From Flavobacteriia bacterium (lineage in GTDB: Bacteria; Bacteroidota; Bacteroidia; Flavobacteriales; Flavobacteriaceae): a stretch of DNA of 64,000 nucleotides. The DNA lies in NCBI GenBank assembly GCA_004293165.1, contig RDYL01000011.1, forward strand, positions 1-64,000. Reading direction: 5' to 3'. Under the pieces are notes generated by a model. It made no database searches, was not told the origin of the DNA, and worked only from the letters and a program-made list of their open reading frames with translations. Shown here one piece after another: positions 26,805 through 35,767 of the stretch. Within the stretch, counting starts at the first letter, position 1, and each line of letters starts with the position of its first letter. Made by a program: the position numbers and the translations under genes.

Positions 26805-26906
26805 CGCTCAGCCAACGCTCCCACCCGAATTACGTTAGTAATCACGACCTCCTTAAAAAAACAAATAATCGTCTTCGGGAGTAAATAGGAACAGTATTTT
26901 CATTGT

Positions 26907-26994
26907 TTTTTGAAGGTGCAATACATTTCCATAACAACATTTCTGCAAGCATTGAAAACCCTAATTTCAATCAACACTCTTGCACCCTCAAAAA
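26907..26994. repeat. Inverted repeat 3 (88 bp)
   Basis: TTTTTGAAGGTGCAA (26907-26921) pairs with TTGCACCCTCAAAAA (26980-26994) with one mismatch. A small inner stem ATTGAAA / TTTCAAT lies at 26951-26957 and 26965-26971. Confidence 0.8.
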
Positions 26995-27010
26995 TCAAAA
27001 CCAAGAAAGA

Positions 27011-27092
27011 GTAACAAATTTTAGTGCTGGATATAAAGCAGTTTTATTTGATTTTTCAATGGTTTTTATATCCATCCCTTAAAATTTGTTAC
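27011..27092. repeat. Inverted repeat 4 (82 bp)
   Basis: GTAACAAATTTTA (27011-27023) pairs with TAAAATTTGTTAC (27080-27092), and TGGATATAAA (27028-27037) with TTTATATCCA (27065-27074), separated by short unpaired bulges. Confidence 0.85.
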
Positions 27093-27203
27093 CCTTTCAG
27101 AACTACCCGAGTAAAAAAGAAAATCCAACCAAAAAACAACTCCCGATTAAGTCAAGGAAACAAAACAAAAAAAAATAAAAAAAAGAATGCAAAGGTAAGT
27201 TTC

Positions 27204-27356
27204 GGGTTTACAAAAAAGCAAGTTCAAGCCCTACGGGTTTTTTAAAAAATCTCCACCACCCATACTTCTCCGTATCACATTTATTGTAATCAAACCATTC
27301 ATAAGACTATTTAGGGTGGTAGTATTTTTTAAAAAAAACTTGCTTTTTTGAAACCC
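27204..27356. repeat. Inverted repeat 5 (153 bp)
   Basis: The left outer arm GGGTTTACAAAAAAGCAAGT (27204-27223) pairs with the right arm at about 27337-27356 with a single inserted base. Inner arms near 27235-27261 (TTTTTTAAAAAAT, then CCACCACCC) pair with 27314-27334 (GGGTGGTAGTATTTTTTAAA). The loop is about 52 bases. It is the last of the five hairpins filling 26551-27356, a stretch with no convincing gene. Confidence 0.82.
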
Positions 27357-27419
27357 TTCACTAGAGCAGATGGCTTTCTTTTTTTTCCTTTTTTCTTTTG
27401 AAAAATTTTAAGGCGAAGC

Positions 27420-27869
27420 ATGAAATGCGAGCATAACTTTAAATCCGATATTATGACTTATCACAACGTATTTACACACCAAAAAGACAGAATTTACAGC
27501 CTACCCCACTTTTTTGTTTTAAGCAAAGGAATCAATAGCGGAAAACCTTTAAAAGAACCTTGCCCGAACTGCTACGTAATACTGGTAAAAACCGAAGAAG
27601 AAGCCGAAAATCTCTACTGGATAGCATTAAGCTTATGGAAATCAAAATTCTGGTACCAACACTTAGTCGGTTCAGTTATTCCGTTTCTTCGATTATATGA
27701 GTTTAAAAGCAATTTCAGAGATAAAGTGTTGCAAATCTACAAGGAACACAAAAAACACACTGAAAACGTCGAAAAACTCAAAAAACTAGAAAGTCTATCA
27801 ACCATCTACACCAAAAATTTAGACACGATAGAAAGATTAAAAGCTGCAATACTTCATTATTATCTCTAA
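27420..27869 (+). CDS. DUF6943-like hypothetical protein
   Basis: A 149-residue cytosolic protein. The block FFVLSKGINSGKPLKEPCPNCYVIL and the later YQHLVGSVIPFLRLYEF match my recollection of DUF6943, an unknown family of Bacteroidota mobile elements. The C-terminus is a helical Lys-rich tail. ATG at 27453 (MTYHNVFTHQK) would fit the usual distance to the conserved block better than 27420. It lies after the hairpin array and is closed by a strong terminator. No functional residue pattern is recognised beyond the two cysteines in CPNC. Confidence 0.65.
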   Translation: MKCEHNFKSDIMTYHNVFTHQKDRIYSLPHFFVLSKGINSGKPLKEPCPNCYVILVKTEEEAENLYWIALSLWKSKFWYQHLVGSVIPFLRLYEFKSNFRDKVLQIYKEHKKHTENVEKLKKLESLSTIYTKNLDTIERLKAAILHYYL

Positions 27870-27873
27870 TCCC

Positions 27874-27896
27874 AGCCCGATTTTTTCGGGCTTTTT
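27874..27896 (+). terminator. Rho-independent terminator of the DUF6943-like gene
   Basis: AGCCCGA (27874-27880) pairs with TCGGGCT (27886-27892) and is followed by TTTT. Confidence 0.88.
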
Positions 27897-27997
27897 CTTT
27901 AAAATTCACATTGAAAATTTGTCATATATGACACTAAAAAAATGTTCCTGCATTATTTTGCATTTTGTCTTAAATAACTTGTCATATCCTTTATAAA

Positions 27998-28027
27998 GCA
28001 ACAGAACGCAATACAAAGCAACACTTT
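27998..28027. repeat. Three 10-bp repeats near the right end of the island
   Basis: GCAACAGAAC, GCAATACAAA and GCAACACTTT follow one another with a 10-base period. They match the GCAAC form of the five decamers at 11571-11620 beside the left end, suggesting one protein binds both regions. Confidence 0.55.
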
Positions 28028-28140
28028 CTTAATCAGCATATTAGCACGATTATTGACTTATATTTATACAAATGGTACAGCTCTTGGACAAAGCCGTATC
28101 AAGTCCAAACAAATTTCTAATTCTTAAATTTTTAATCCAA

Positions 28141-28785
28141 ATGGGAAAAATTAATCAAGGTATTCTAGGAGGAGTATCAGGTAAAGTTGGTAATGTTATC
28201 GGTGGTAACTGGAAAGGTATTGACTACATCAGAGTAAAGCCTTCAAATGTTGCAAATCCGAGAACAGCAGGTCAAGTAATGCAAAGAACTAAGTTTACTG
28301 TGACTTTAGAGTTTTTACAAGCTGTGAAACCTTTTGTTAAGGCAGGTTATAGAAACCTAGCAAACAAAAAAACAGAGTTTAATGCTGCAATGTCTTACAT
28401 CTTAAACAATGCAATTACAGGAATAGATCCTGACTTCATTGTAGATTACACATTAGCACTTTTGAGTAGAGGAGGTTTATCAATGCCTTTGAACCCAACA
28501 GCAGATGCATCAACTTCTGGAGAGGTTACATTCACTTGGGGCGATAACTCAGCTGAAAGTAACGCAAACGCAACAGATAAAATCATGTTGTTAGCGTACA
28601 ATCCAGTAAAAAGAGAATCCGTTTCAATTGTTGGTGATGGTGCAACTCGTGTTGATGGTTCGTTTACTGTTCCAATTCCAACGACCTATGCAGGAGATAC
28701 ATTAGAGCTATTTATAGCTTTCATGTCAGCAGATGGAACACAATTATCTAACAGTACTTATTTAGGCTCTCAAATCGCAGGATAA
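28141..28785 (+). CDS. DUF6266 family protein
   Basis: A 214-residue protein of a Bacteroidota family of unknown function. The N-terminal signature (GKINQGILGGVSGKVGNVIG, then WKGIDYIRVKP, then RTAGQVMQRTKF) is diagnostic in my memory of DUF6266. The C-terminal half looks like a beta-sandwich (GEVTFTWGDNSAESN and later strands). Translation from ATG 28141 is preferred, because family members begin at MGK; an in-frame ATG at 28072 would add 23 atypical residues. It is the last gene before attR and has its own terminator. No signal peptide is seen. Confidence 0.8.
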   Translation: MGKINQGILGGVSGKVGNVIGGNWKGIDYIRVKPSNVANPRTAGQVMQRTKFTVTLEFLQAVKPFVKAGYRNLANKKTEFNAAMSYILNNAITGIDPDFIVDYTLALLSRGGLSMPLNPTADASTSGEVTFTWGDNSAESNANATDKIMLLAYNPVKRESVSIVGDGATRVDGSFTVPIPTTYAGDTLELFIAFMSADGTQLSNSTYLGSQIAG

Positions 28786-28804
28786 GCTTAAATTACTAAA
28801 AATT

Positions 28805-28831
28805 AAGTCGCTCATTGTAGCGACTTTTTTT
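28805..28831 (+). terminator. Rho-independent terminator of the DUF6266 gene
   Basis: AAGTCGCT (28805-28812) and AGCGACTT (28819-28826) with a T-run. Confidence 0.88.
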
Positions 28832-28913
28832 ATATATTTACATGCTGACAAATAAATCAACTTTCCTTTATTTACTTGTTTTTAAGCCTTTATTTATAAT
28901 ATTTTGATGCTTA

Positions 28914-28926
28914 TTTGTTGCCCAAA
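28914..28926. repeat. Putative integrase arm-type site, right end
   Basis: TTTGTTGCCCAAA, identical over 13 bases to 11528-11540 near the left end and 39 bases inside the attR core. Confidence 0.6.
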
Positions 28927-28964
28927 CCTTGTAAAGCACTATAAATACTAATAACTTCAAATAT

Positions 28965-28978
28965 TGTATCGGAAAGTA
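28965..28978 (+). other. attR core of the island
   Basis: TGTATCGGAAAGTA. Read with the following G it spells Cys-Ile-Gly-Lys-stop (TGT ATC GGA AAG TAG), the natural end of mnmE left on the chromosome side. It matches attL at 13 of 14 positions. Confidence 0.8.
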
Positions 28979-29198
28979 GTTTTGCAATATGAAAGCGTTA
29001 AATCCAAATTTTATTTTTAAATATATTGAACATTAAGTTTACATTGTCAAGTTGAAAATAAAATAAATTTTATAAAATTAAGTTATTTAATAAAAATTAT
29101 TCTTGAACAAAGTTTTTTTTATATAGTATTAAAGTAAAAAGTTCATTGTTTTTAAAAATTTAAAATTAATAGTTACATTTACCAAAATTACTCTTTAC

Positions 29199-30770
29199 AT
29201 GCGTCGTTTATTACTTTTATTATTAATAGGTTTAGCCGTTTCTGTGACTTCTTGCCGAAACGATTTTGATTTTGAATCAAAAACTGGTGGTTTGGAATTT
29301 TCGAAAGACACGGTTTATTTAGATACTGTTTTTACTGACATTGGATCAAGTACTTACACTTTAAAAGTGTATAACCGAAGTGATAAAAACATTTCAATTC
29401 CTTCATTACGACTAAAAAAAGGAACTACTTCAAAATACCGATTAATGGTTGATGGTATGGCTGGACAAGTATTTGAAGATGTTGAACTTCTAGCAAAAGA
29501 TAGCATGTATATTTTTGTGTCGGTAACTGCAGAAGTTGCCGATGTAAACCCAACCGATTTTTTATATACCGATCAAATATTATTTGGTGAAGAAACCAAT
29601 AGTAATCATCAAAAAGTAGAATTAGTTACATTGATTCAAGATGCTTATTTTATTTACCCTGGTAGAGTTCAAAATCCAGATGAAAGCTATACTTATGACG
29701 AATTAAACTTAGGAATAGATGGCAATGGCGATCCTATTACCATTCGCGGTCGATTTTTAGAAGAAAGCAATCCAGTAAATGGTAATGAATTGCATTGGTC
29801 CAACACAAAACCTTATGTGATATATGGTTATGCAGCGGTTCCTTCTAATAAGATATTAGTGGTTGATGCAGGTGCTCGAATTCATTTTCATGCCGAATCA
29901 GGCTTAATCGTAGCCAATAATGCCTCTATCCATGTTAATGGCGGCAATTCAACAACAGCCGCTTTAGAAAACGAAGTCATCTTCGAAGGCGATCGTTTAG
30001 AACCAGATTTTTCTGAAGTTCCTGGGCAATGGGGAACCATTTGGCTCACACAAGGAAGCACCAATAATCAAATTAAAAATCTAACTATTAAAAATGCTAC
30101 TGTTGGGATTTTAGTTTCCGGAAATGATGGCACTTCTACACCATCATTAACTCTTGAAAACACTCAAATTTATAACTGCTCTAATGTTGGTATTTTAGCA
30201 AGAACAGGAAATATTGAAGGTAAAAACACCGTAATTAACAATTGTGGACAAGCCGCTTTTGCTGGTAGTTATGGGGGTAGTTATGATTTCACTCATTGTA
30301 CTTTTGCAAATTACTGGGCTAGTTCAACACAAACATGCATTATTTTAGATGATTACATAGAAACTGAAACTGGAGAACAAATTGAAGCCTTAACCAGTGC
30401 CAATTTTAAAAATTGTATAATTTATGGATCCTCAAATTTAGGTTTATCACTTAAGAAAAGAGGAACTTTTTTTGAATATAATTTTGATCATTGTTTAATA
30501 AAATTTGCCGATTATAGTAATCAATTTGCAAACAATACATTGTATCAATTTTCAGTAAATCCGAGATTTGTAAATTGTTTGATTGCTACAAATTCAACTG
30601 TAAATAAACCCGATTTTAAAGATGCTTCAAATAATGAATTAATCATTGGAGAAGATTCGGCAGCCAAAGGTACTGCTAATAACATCTACTCTACTTTTAA
30701 TGATATTTTAAATAATTCAAGAAGTGGCGCTACTGATATTGGCGCTTATAATTGGATTACTTTTGAATAA
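29199..30770 (+). CDS. Lipoprotein with right-handed parallel beta-helix repeats
   Basis: A 523-residue exported lipoprotein. The signal peptide ends in a lipobox VTSC (Cys19). Residues 30-145 form an Ig-like domain (LEFSKDTVYLDTVFTDIGSS is typical of Bacteroidota surface proteins). From about 200 to 460 come beta-helix rungs (IKNLTIKNATVGILVSGND, TLENTQIYNCSNVGILARTG and similar). The C-terminal IGAYNWITFE closes the fold. It is probably surface-exposed; a carbohydrate-related role is possible but no catalytic residues are evident. It is the first chromosomal gene beyond the island. Confidence 0.8.
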   Translation: MRRLLLLLLIGLAVSVTSCRNDFDFESKTGGLEFSKDTVYLDTVFTDIGSSTYTLKVYNRSDKNISIPSLRLKKGTTSKYRLMVDGMAGQVFEDVELLAKDSMYIFVSVTAEVADVNPTDFLYTDQILFGEETNSNHQKVELVTLIQDAYFIYPGRVQNPDESYTYDELNLGIDGNGDPITIRGRFLEESNPVNGNELHWSNTKPYVIYGYAAVPSNKILVVDAGARIHFHAESGLIVANNASIHVNGGNSTTAALENEVIFEGDRLEPDFSEVPGQWGTIWLTQGSTNNQIKNLTIKNATVGILVSGNDGTSTPSLTLENTQIYNCSNVGILARTGNIEGKNTVINNCGQAAFAGSYGGSYDFTHCTFANYWASSTQTCIILDDYIETETGEQIEALTSANFKNCIIYGSSNLGLSLKKRGTFFEYNFDHCLIKFADYSNQFANNTLYQFSVNPRFVNCLIATNSTVNKPDFKDASNNELIIGEDSAAKGTANNIYSTFNDILNNSRSGATDIGAYNWITFE

Positions 30771-30790
30771 CTAATTAATAATTTACAATT

Positions 30791-31423
30791 ATGAAAAATC
30801 TCTCTTTATCTCTTTTAATCATTGGTTTAACATTTGTTTCTTGCAAAAAAGAAGAAGGGCAAAAACCAGCCGAAACAATAACTAATGAGGAAGTTACTAC
30901 TGAAACAAAACCTGATTCTGCGACCGTTGCTAAGGCCTGGGCAGATTATGCCACTCCATCAAAAGGGCATGAAATATTAGCTAAAGATACGGGAACTTGG
31001 GATGCTGAATTAACGTTTTGGTCGCCAGACAATCCACAAGAAATGAAATCTACAGCTACTGTAACCTACAAAATGATTATGGGTGGTAAATATCAAGAAG
31101 GAACTTATTCTGGAGATATGTTTGGAATGCCATTTGAAGGAAAAGGAACGGTTGCTTTTGATAATGCAACTGAAGAATTTGTATCAACTTGGATTGACAA
31201 TATGGGAACTGGAATGATGGTTACTCGCGGAAAATATGATGAAGCAACAAAAACATCTACTTTTCATGGAGAAATGGTAGACCCAGTAACTAAAAAGGCT
31301 AAAAATGTAAAAGAAGTTATTACCTATATTGACGATAACAACCAAAAAATGGAAATGTTTGATGTTTTGGAAGATGGCAAAGAATTCAAATCAATGCAAG
31401 TAGTTTCGAAACGCAAAATATAG
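30791..31423 (+). CDS. DUF1579 family lipoprotein
   Basis: A 210-residue lipoprotein with lipobox FVSC (Cys18) and a short Glu/Thr/Lys-rich linker. The domain from about 65 to 205 is DUF1579: GTWDAELTFWSPDNPQEM, YKMIMGGKYQEGTYSGDMFG, MPFEGKGTVAFDN and the STWIDNMGTGMM block. The fold is a calycin-like barrel of unknown ligand. It follows the beta-helix lipoprotein by 20 bases and shares its terminator. Confidence 0.83.
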   Translation: MKNLSLSLLIIGLTFVSCKKEEGQKPAETITNEEVTTETKPDSATVAKAWADYATPSKGHEILAKDTGTWDAELTFWSPDNPQEMKSTATVTYKMIMGGKYQEGTYSGDMFGMPFEGKGTVAFDNATEEFVSTWIDNMGTGMMVTRGKYDEATKTSTFHGEMVDPVTKKAKNVKEVITYIDDNNQKMEMFDVLEDGKEFKSMQVVSKRKI

Positions 31424-31441
31424 TTTTCAACAAATAAATAC

Positions 31442-31471
31442 AAAGCTGTTCAAAAAAGAACAGCTTTTTTT
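31442..31471 (+). terminator. Rho-independent terminator after the DUF1579 gene
   Basis: AAAGCTGTTC (31442-31451), an A6 loop, GAACAGCTTT (31458-31467), then a T-run. Confidence 0.92.
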
Positions 31472-31492
31472 GTTTTTATGCAGTCTTAAAAC

Positions 31493-31523
31493 TTTGAACT
31501 TCTAACTTTTTAGAATAAATTTG
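31493..31523 (+). promoter_or_regulatory. Promoter of purL
   Basis: TTTG (31493-31496), 19 bases, TAAATTTG (31516-31523); a full match to the flavobacterial consensus. The leader to the ATG is about 55 bases. Confidence 0.82.
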
Positions 31524-31584
31524 TACTTTCAACAACAACACAAACATACAGATAAGGTAAACTTGTCTCTAAAACAAAACTACA

Positions 31585-34500
31585 ATGATTCATTTCTTCG
31601 GAAACCAATCCTACACCGTTTTTGCGGTACAAACGCAAAACGAATTATCGACTGTAGACATCAACAAATTAAATTGGCTTTTTGGCAACGCACATAAAAT
31701 AGAAAAATCCGTAATGTCGGATTTTTTTGTTGGACCACGTGCCGCTATGGTTACGCCTTGGAGTACCAATGCGGTAGAAATTATTCAAAACATGGGGATT
31801 TCGGGTATCATTCGTATTGAGGAATTTGAAAAAGTAGCTGCCGATTTTAACGATTTTGATCCAATGCTTTCCCAAAAGTATTCGGAATTAAATCAAGAAA
31901 TTTATACGATTAATATCCAACCAAAAGCGATTTTGGATATTGAAGATATTAACGCTTACAACAAATCAGAAGGTTTAGCATTAAGCCCTGAAGAAGTGGA
32001 TTATTTAAACAATCTTTCTACAAAATTAGGAAGAAAGTTAACCGATTCTGAAATTTTTGCTTTCTCACAAGCGAATTCAGAACACTGCCGTCATAAAATT
32101 TTTAACGGAACTTTTGTGATTGATGGCGTAGAAAAACCAACTTCATTATTCAAATTAATTAAGAAAACATCAGAAACAAATCCAAACGATATTGTTTCTG
32201 CTTATAAAGATAATGTAGCTTTTGTAAAAGGTCCGAAAGTAACACAATTCGCACCAAAAAGTGCTGACAAGCCAGACTTCTACCAAGAAAAGGAATTTGA
32301 CTCAGTTCTTTCCTTAAAAGCAGAAACACACAATTTCCCAACAACAGTGGAGCCTTTCAACGGAGCTGCAACCGGTTCAGGAGGAGAAATTCGTGACCGT
32401 TTAGCGGGAGGGCAAGGTTCGTTACCCTTAGCAGGAACTGCAGTTTACATGACTTCTTATTCTCGTTTAGAAAATGAGCGTCCTTGGGAAAATGGTATGG
32501 CAGAAAGACCTTGGTTGTACCAAACACCAATGGATATTTTGATAAAAGCATCCAACGGAGCTTCAGATTTTGGTAATAAATTTGGGCAACCTTTAATTAC
32601 GGGTTCTATTTTAACTTTCGAACATGAAGAAAACAATCGTAAAATTGGTTATGATAAAGTGATCATGCAAGCGGGTGGAATTGGTTACGGAAAATTAGAT
32701 CAAGCCATTAAAAAGAAACCAACTGCTGGCGATAAAATCGTTATTTTAGGTGGTGAAAATTATAGAATTGGAATGGGTGGCGCTGCAGTTTCTTCAGCGG
32801 ATACTGGTGCTTTTGGTTCAGGAATTGAATTAAATGCGATCCAACGTTCGAATCCAGAAATGCAAAAACGTGCTGCCAACGCCATTCGTGGTTTGGTAGA
32901 AAGTGACAACAATCCAATTGTTTCCATTCACGATCATGGTGCGGGTGGACATTTGAATTGTTTATCTGAATTAGTGGAAGAAACTGGTGGATTAATTGAT
33001 TTAGATAAATTACCTGTTGGTGACCCTACTCTTTCAGCAAAAGAAATCATCGGAAACGAATCGCAAGAAAGAATGGGATTGGTTATTGGTGAAAAAGACA
33101 TTGAAACCTTACAAAGAATTGCCGACAGAGAGCGTTCTCCTATGTATCAAGTGGGTGATGTAACTAACGACCATAGATTTACATTTGAATCAAAATCAAC
33201 AGGTGTAAAACCAATGGATTATGCGTTGGAAGATTTCTTCGGAAGTTCGCCAAAAACGATTATGACGGATAAAACCGTTGCAACAAATTACTCAGATTTA
33301 GAATATTCAAAAGAAAATATAGGAAGCTACTTAAGTCAAGTTTTACAATTAGAAGCAGTAGCTTGTAAAGATTGGTTAACTAATAAAGTTGACCGTTGTG
33401 TAGGCGGACGCGTTGCTAAACAACAATGTGTTGGGCCATTACAATTGCCTTTAAACAATGTCGGAGTTATGGCATTGGATTTTAAAGGAAAAGAAGGAAT
33501 TGCTACATCGATTGGGCACTCACCTATTTCGGCTTTAGTAAATCCGGTAGCGGGTTCAAGAACTGCGATTGGTGAAGCTTTATCAAATTTAGTTTGGGCT
33601 CCATTAAAAGAAGGTATGAAATCGGTTTCCTTATCGGCGAACTGGATGTGGGCTTGTAAAAATGAAGGAGAAGACGCTCGTTTATATGAAGCAGTAAAAG
33701 GATGTTCTGATTTTGCTATTGAATTGGGAATCAATATTCCAACAGGAAAAGATTCGCTTTCGATGAAACAAAAATACCCAAATGATGAAGTAATTGCGCC
33801 TGGAACGGTTATTATTTCAGCAGCTGGAAATTGTTCAAATATTACGAAAGTGGTTGAACCTGTTTTACAAAGAAACGGAGGTAACATTTACTACATCAAC
33901 TTATCGCAAGATTCGTTTAAATTAGGTGGAAGTTCATTTGCTCAGGTATTGAATAAAATTGGCAATGATGTTCCAACGATTCAAAATTCCGAATTCTTTA
34001 AAAAAGCATTCAACGTTTTACAGGATTTAATCAAAGAAAGAAAAATTAAAGCAGGACACGATATTGGAAGTGGTGGATTAATCACTACACTATTAGAAAT
34101 GTGTTTTGCAGATGATAAATTAGGTGCGTTAATCGACTTGAGTTCTTTAGGAGAAAAAGATACGGTTAAAGCCTTATTTAATGAAAATATTGGAGTTGTT
34201 TTCCAAGCAAATGCTGAAGTGGAAGCGACTTTCGCACAACATAATATTGAGATTTTCAAAATTGGTTCGGCTATCGATGGCGATGCGTTTACGGTTATCA
34301 ACGGAGATGATAGTTTAACATTCAGTGTTTCAACCTTAAGAGATACTTGGTTTAAAACATCGTTCCTTTTAGATTCGAAACAAGCTAAAAACGGAATGGC
34401 TGCAGCACGTTTTGATAATTACAAAAACCAAAAATTACAATTCACGTTCCCATCGCATTTTGATGGAAAATTACCTGTGATTGATGGGTCAAAACCAAAA

Positions 34501-35250
34501 CCAAAAGCAGCAATCATTCGTGAAAAAGGAAGTAATTCAGAACGCGAAATGGCAAATGCTATGTATTTAGCAGGATTTGATGTAAAAGATGTTCATATGA
34601 CCGATTTAATTTCGGGAAGAGAAACATTGGAAGACATTCAATTCATTGGAGCCGTTGGAGGATTTTCGAATTCAGATGTTTTAGGTTCGGCTAAAGGATG
34701 GGCTGGAGCATTTTTATACAACGAAAAAGCAAATACAGCTTTAAAAAACTTCTACAAACGTGAAGACACGCTTTCTGTTGGAATTTGTAATGGTTGTCAG
34801 TTGTTAATGGAATTAGAATTGATAAATCCAGAACACGAAGTTCATGGAAAAATGCACCACAATACTTCGAACAAACACGAGAGTGGCTTTACTTCGGTGA
34901 CAGTTCAAAAGAATAATTCAGTGATGTTATCAACGTTAGAAGGAACAACTTTAGGTGTATGGATTTCGCACGGAGAAGGGAAATTCAAATTACCTTATTC
35001 AGAAAAGAAATATAACATTGTAGCAAAATATGCATACGAAGGTTATCCAGCGAATCCAAATGGTTCTGATTTCAATACAGCCATGATGTGTGATACAACT
35101 GGAAGACATTTGGTGATGATGCCACACATTGAGCGTTCAACTTTCCCTTGGAATTGGGCACATTATCCAGAAAAAGGACAAAAAGATGAAGTTTCGCCTT
35201 GGTTAGAAGCGTTTGTGAATGCTAGAAAATGGATTGAAAATAAAAAATAA
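31585..35250 (+). CDS. purL: Phosphoribosylformylglycinamidine synthase (large, single-chain PurL)
   Basis: A 1221-residue FGAM synthase that converts FGAR, glutamine and ATP to FGAM in purine synthesis. It is the single-chain form as in Proteobacteria, rather than the PurS/PurL/PurQ split. The N-terminal PurS-like part is followed by two AIRS-like ATP-binding halves (for example [20 protein letters not shown] and [17 protein letters not shown]). A glutaminase domain starts at about 970 ([18 protein letters not shown]), with the nucleophile cysteine in [10 protein letters not shown] and the His-Glu pair near the C-terminus ([15 protein letters not shown]). It is monocistronic. Confidence 0.97.
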   Translation: MIHFFGNQSYTVFAVQTQNELSTVDINKLNWLFGNAHKIEKSVMSDFFVGPRAAMVTPWSTNAVEIIQNMGISGIIRIEEFEKVAADFNDFDPMLSQKYSELNQEIYTINIQPKAILDIEDINAYNKSEGLALSPEEVDYLNNLSTKLGRKLTDSEIFAFSQANSEHCRHKIFNGTFVIDGVEKPTSLFKLIKKTSETNPNDIVSAYKDNVAFVKGPKVTQFAPKSADKPDFYQEKEFDSVLSLKAETHNFPTTVEPFNGAATGSGGEIRDRLAGGQGSLPLAGTAVYMTSYSRLENERPWENGMAERPWLYQTPMDILIKASNGASDFGNKFGQPLITGSILTFEHEENNRKIGYDKVIMQAGGIGYGKLDQAIKKKPTAGDKIVILGGENYRIGMGGAAVSSADTGAFGSGIELNAIQRSNPEMQKRAANAIRGLVESDNNPIVSIHDHGAGGHLNCLSELVEETGGLIDLDKLPVGDPTLSAKEIIGNESQERMGLVIGEKDIETLQRIADRERSPMYQVGDVTNDHRFTFESKSTGVKPMDYALEDFFGSSPKTIMTDKTVATNYSDLEYSKENIGSYLSQVLQLEAVACKDWLTNKVDRCVGGRVAKQQCVGPLQLPLNNVGVMALDFKGKEGIATSIGHSPISALVNPVAGSRTAIGEALSNLVWAPLKEGMKSVSLSANWMWACKNEGEDARLYEAVKGCSDFAIELGINIPTGKDSLSMKQKYPNDEVIAPGTVIISAAGNCSNITKVVEPVLQRNGGNIYYINLSQDSFKLGGSSFAQVLNKIGNDVPTIQNSEFFKKAFNVLQDLIKERKIKAGHDIGSGGLITTLLEMCFADDKLGALIDLSSLGEKDTVKALFNENIGVVFQANAEVEATFAQHNIEIFKIGSAIDGDAFTVINGDDSLTFSVSTLRDTWFKTSFLLDSKQAKNGMAAARFDNYKNQKLQFTFPSHFDGKLPVIDGSKPKPKAAIIREKGSNSEREMANAMYLAGFDVKDVHMTDLISGRETLEDIQFIGAVGGFSNSDVLGSAKGWAGAFLYNEKANTALKNFYKREDTLSVGICNGCQLLMELELINPEHEVHGKMHHNTSNKHESGFTSVTVQKNNSVMLSTLEGTTLGVWISHGEGKFKLPYSEKKYNIVAKYAYEGYPANPNGSDFNTAMMCDTTGRHLVMMPHIERSTFPWNWAHYPEKGQKDEVSPWLEAFVNARKWIENKK

Positions 35251-35261
35251 AAAATAAAAGT

Positions 35262-35288
35262 AAAGCTCTCTTAACGAGAGCTTTTTTT
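35262..35288 (+). terminator. Rho-independent terminator of purL
   Basis: AAAGCTCTC (35262-35270) and GAGAGCTTT (35276-35284) followed by T5. Confidence 0.9.
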
Positions 35289-35293
35289 ATACA

Positions 35294-35320
35294 AAAAAAC
35301 TGCCCGAAAGCAGTTTTTTA
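35294..35320 (-). terminator. Terminator of the minus-strand lipoprotein gene
   Basis: AAAAAACTGC (35294-35303) and GCAGTTTTTT (35310-35319) form a symmetric stem usable in both directions, 17 bases beyond the stop of the gene at 35337. Confidence 0.85.
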
Positions 35321-35336
35321 AATTAACCCAAAAAAA

Positions 35337-35762
35337 CTAAAACTTATCCGTTTCAAGCACAACATATTGCCCAGGATATTGTGTACTGGCATCGTCTTCT
35401 GCTGTGATGAAAATTCGTTTTGGTTTGGATGAAGAAACACTTTCAAACTTTACATGAAGCTTGGAGGTTCCTACAATTTGACCAATATTTAAAGGAATTT
35501 GATTATCTGATGATGATAACCAAACTACATAATATTTTTTAGGTGGTTGCAATCGTTCTGGTTCGGCTAAATAAGAAACCTCCATTTGAATGTTGTAGTT
35601 ATTATTTTTGTCTTTCTTAACCGATACATCTCCCCTTGCTGCCGGAACCACATTTGAATTTTCAAATTGAATTTTTTTGGAACAAGACGTAAATGTTAGC
35701 AATAAGACAAAATACAATACTAAAAAAAGTACTAATTTTTGAACTAAATAATTCGTTTTCAT
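35337..35762 (-). CDS. Small lipoprotein of unknown function
   Basis: A 141-residue predicted lipoprotein with a long hydrophobic signal and lipobox FTSC (Cys27). The remaining part is beta-rich, with QMEVSYLAEPERLQPPKKYYV, NIGQIVGTSKLHVKF and KRIFITAEDD. It resembles small flavobacterial envelope proteins with an anti-sigma-like or transthyretin-like fold, but I cannot name a family. It ends a run of minus-strand genes (36689 to 35337) that looks like an envelope-stress set. The next gene upstream ends 5 bases before its start. Confidence 0.6.
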   Translation of the reverse strand: MKTNYLVQKLVLFLVLYFVLLLTFTSCSKKIQFENSNVVPAARGDVSVKKDKNNNYNIQMEVSYLAEPERLQPPKKYYVVWLSSSDNQIPLNIGQIVGTSKLHVKFESVSSSKPKRIFITAEDDASTQYPGQYVVLETDKF

Positions 35763-35767
35763 TTTTA

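Larger units (their letters stand above)
11387..28978. mobile_element. Integrated genomic island in the 3' end of mnmE
   Basis: About 17.6 kb bounded by a 14-bp direct repeat (TGTATCGGGAAGTA at 11387-11400, TGTATCGGAAAGTA at 28965-28978), which encodes the last residues and stop of MnmE in both copies. It contains an excisionase-like HTH gene, a tyrosine recombinase reading away from mnmE, two further HTH genes, primase-like genes, a type III restriction-modification system, an Argonaute, a TIR effector and MGE-type DUF genes. The gene set resembles Bacteroides NBU-type elements (int, small HTH genes, primase) but no relaxase is visible. Use of the trmE/mnmE 3' end as attB parallels Salmonella SGI1; that similarity is of site, not of genes. 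Confidence 0.85.

Noticed and set aside
26603..27245. Open frames across the hairpin array (26603-26845 minus, 27024-27245 plus)
   Set aside because: They merely read through the inverted repeats; the translations are low-complexity and have no family pattern.
26551..27356. Retron non-coding RNA
   Set aside because: No reverse transcriptase gene is present on the island or near the hairpins.
28977..28984. TAGTTTTG as a promoter -7 box beside attR
   Set aside because: It fits TAnnTTTG, but there is no TTTG at the right upstream distance and the next gene starts 215 bases later.
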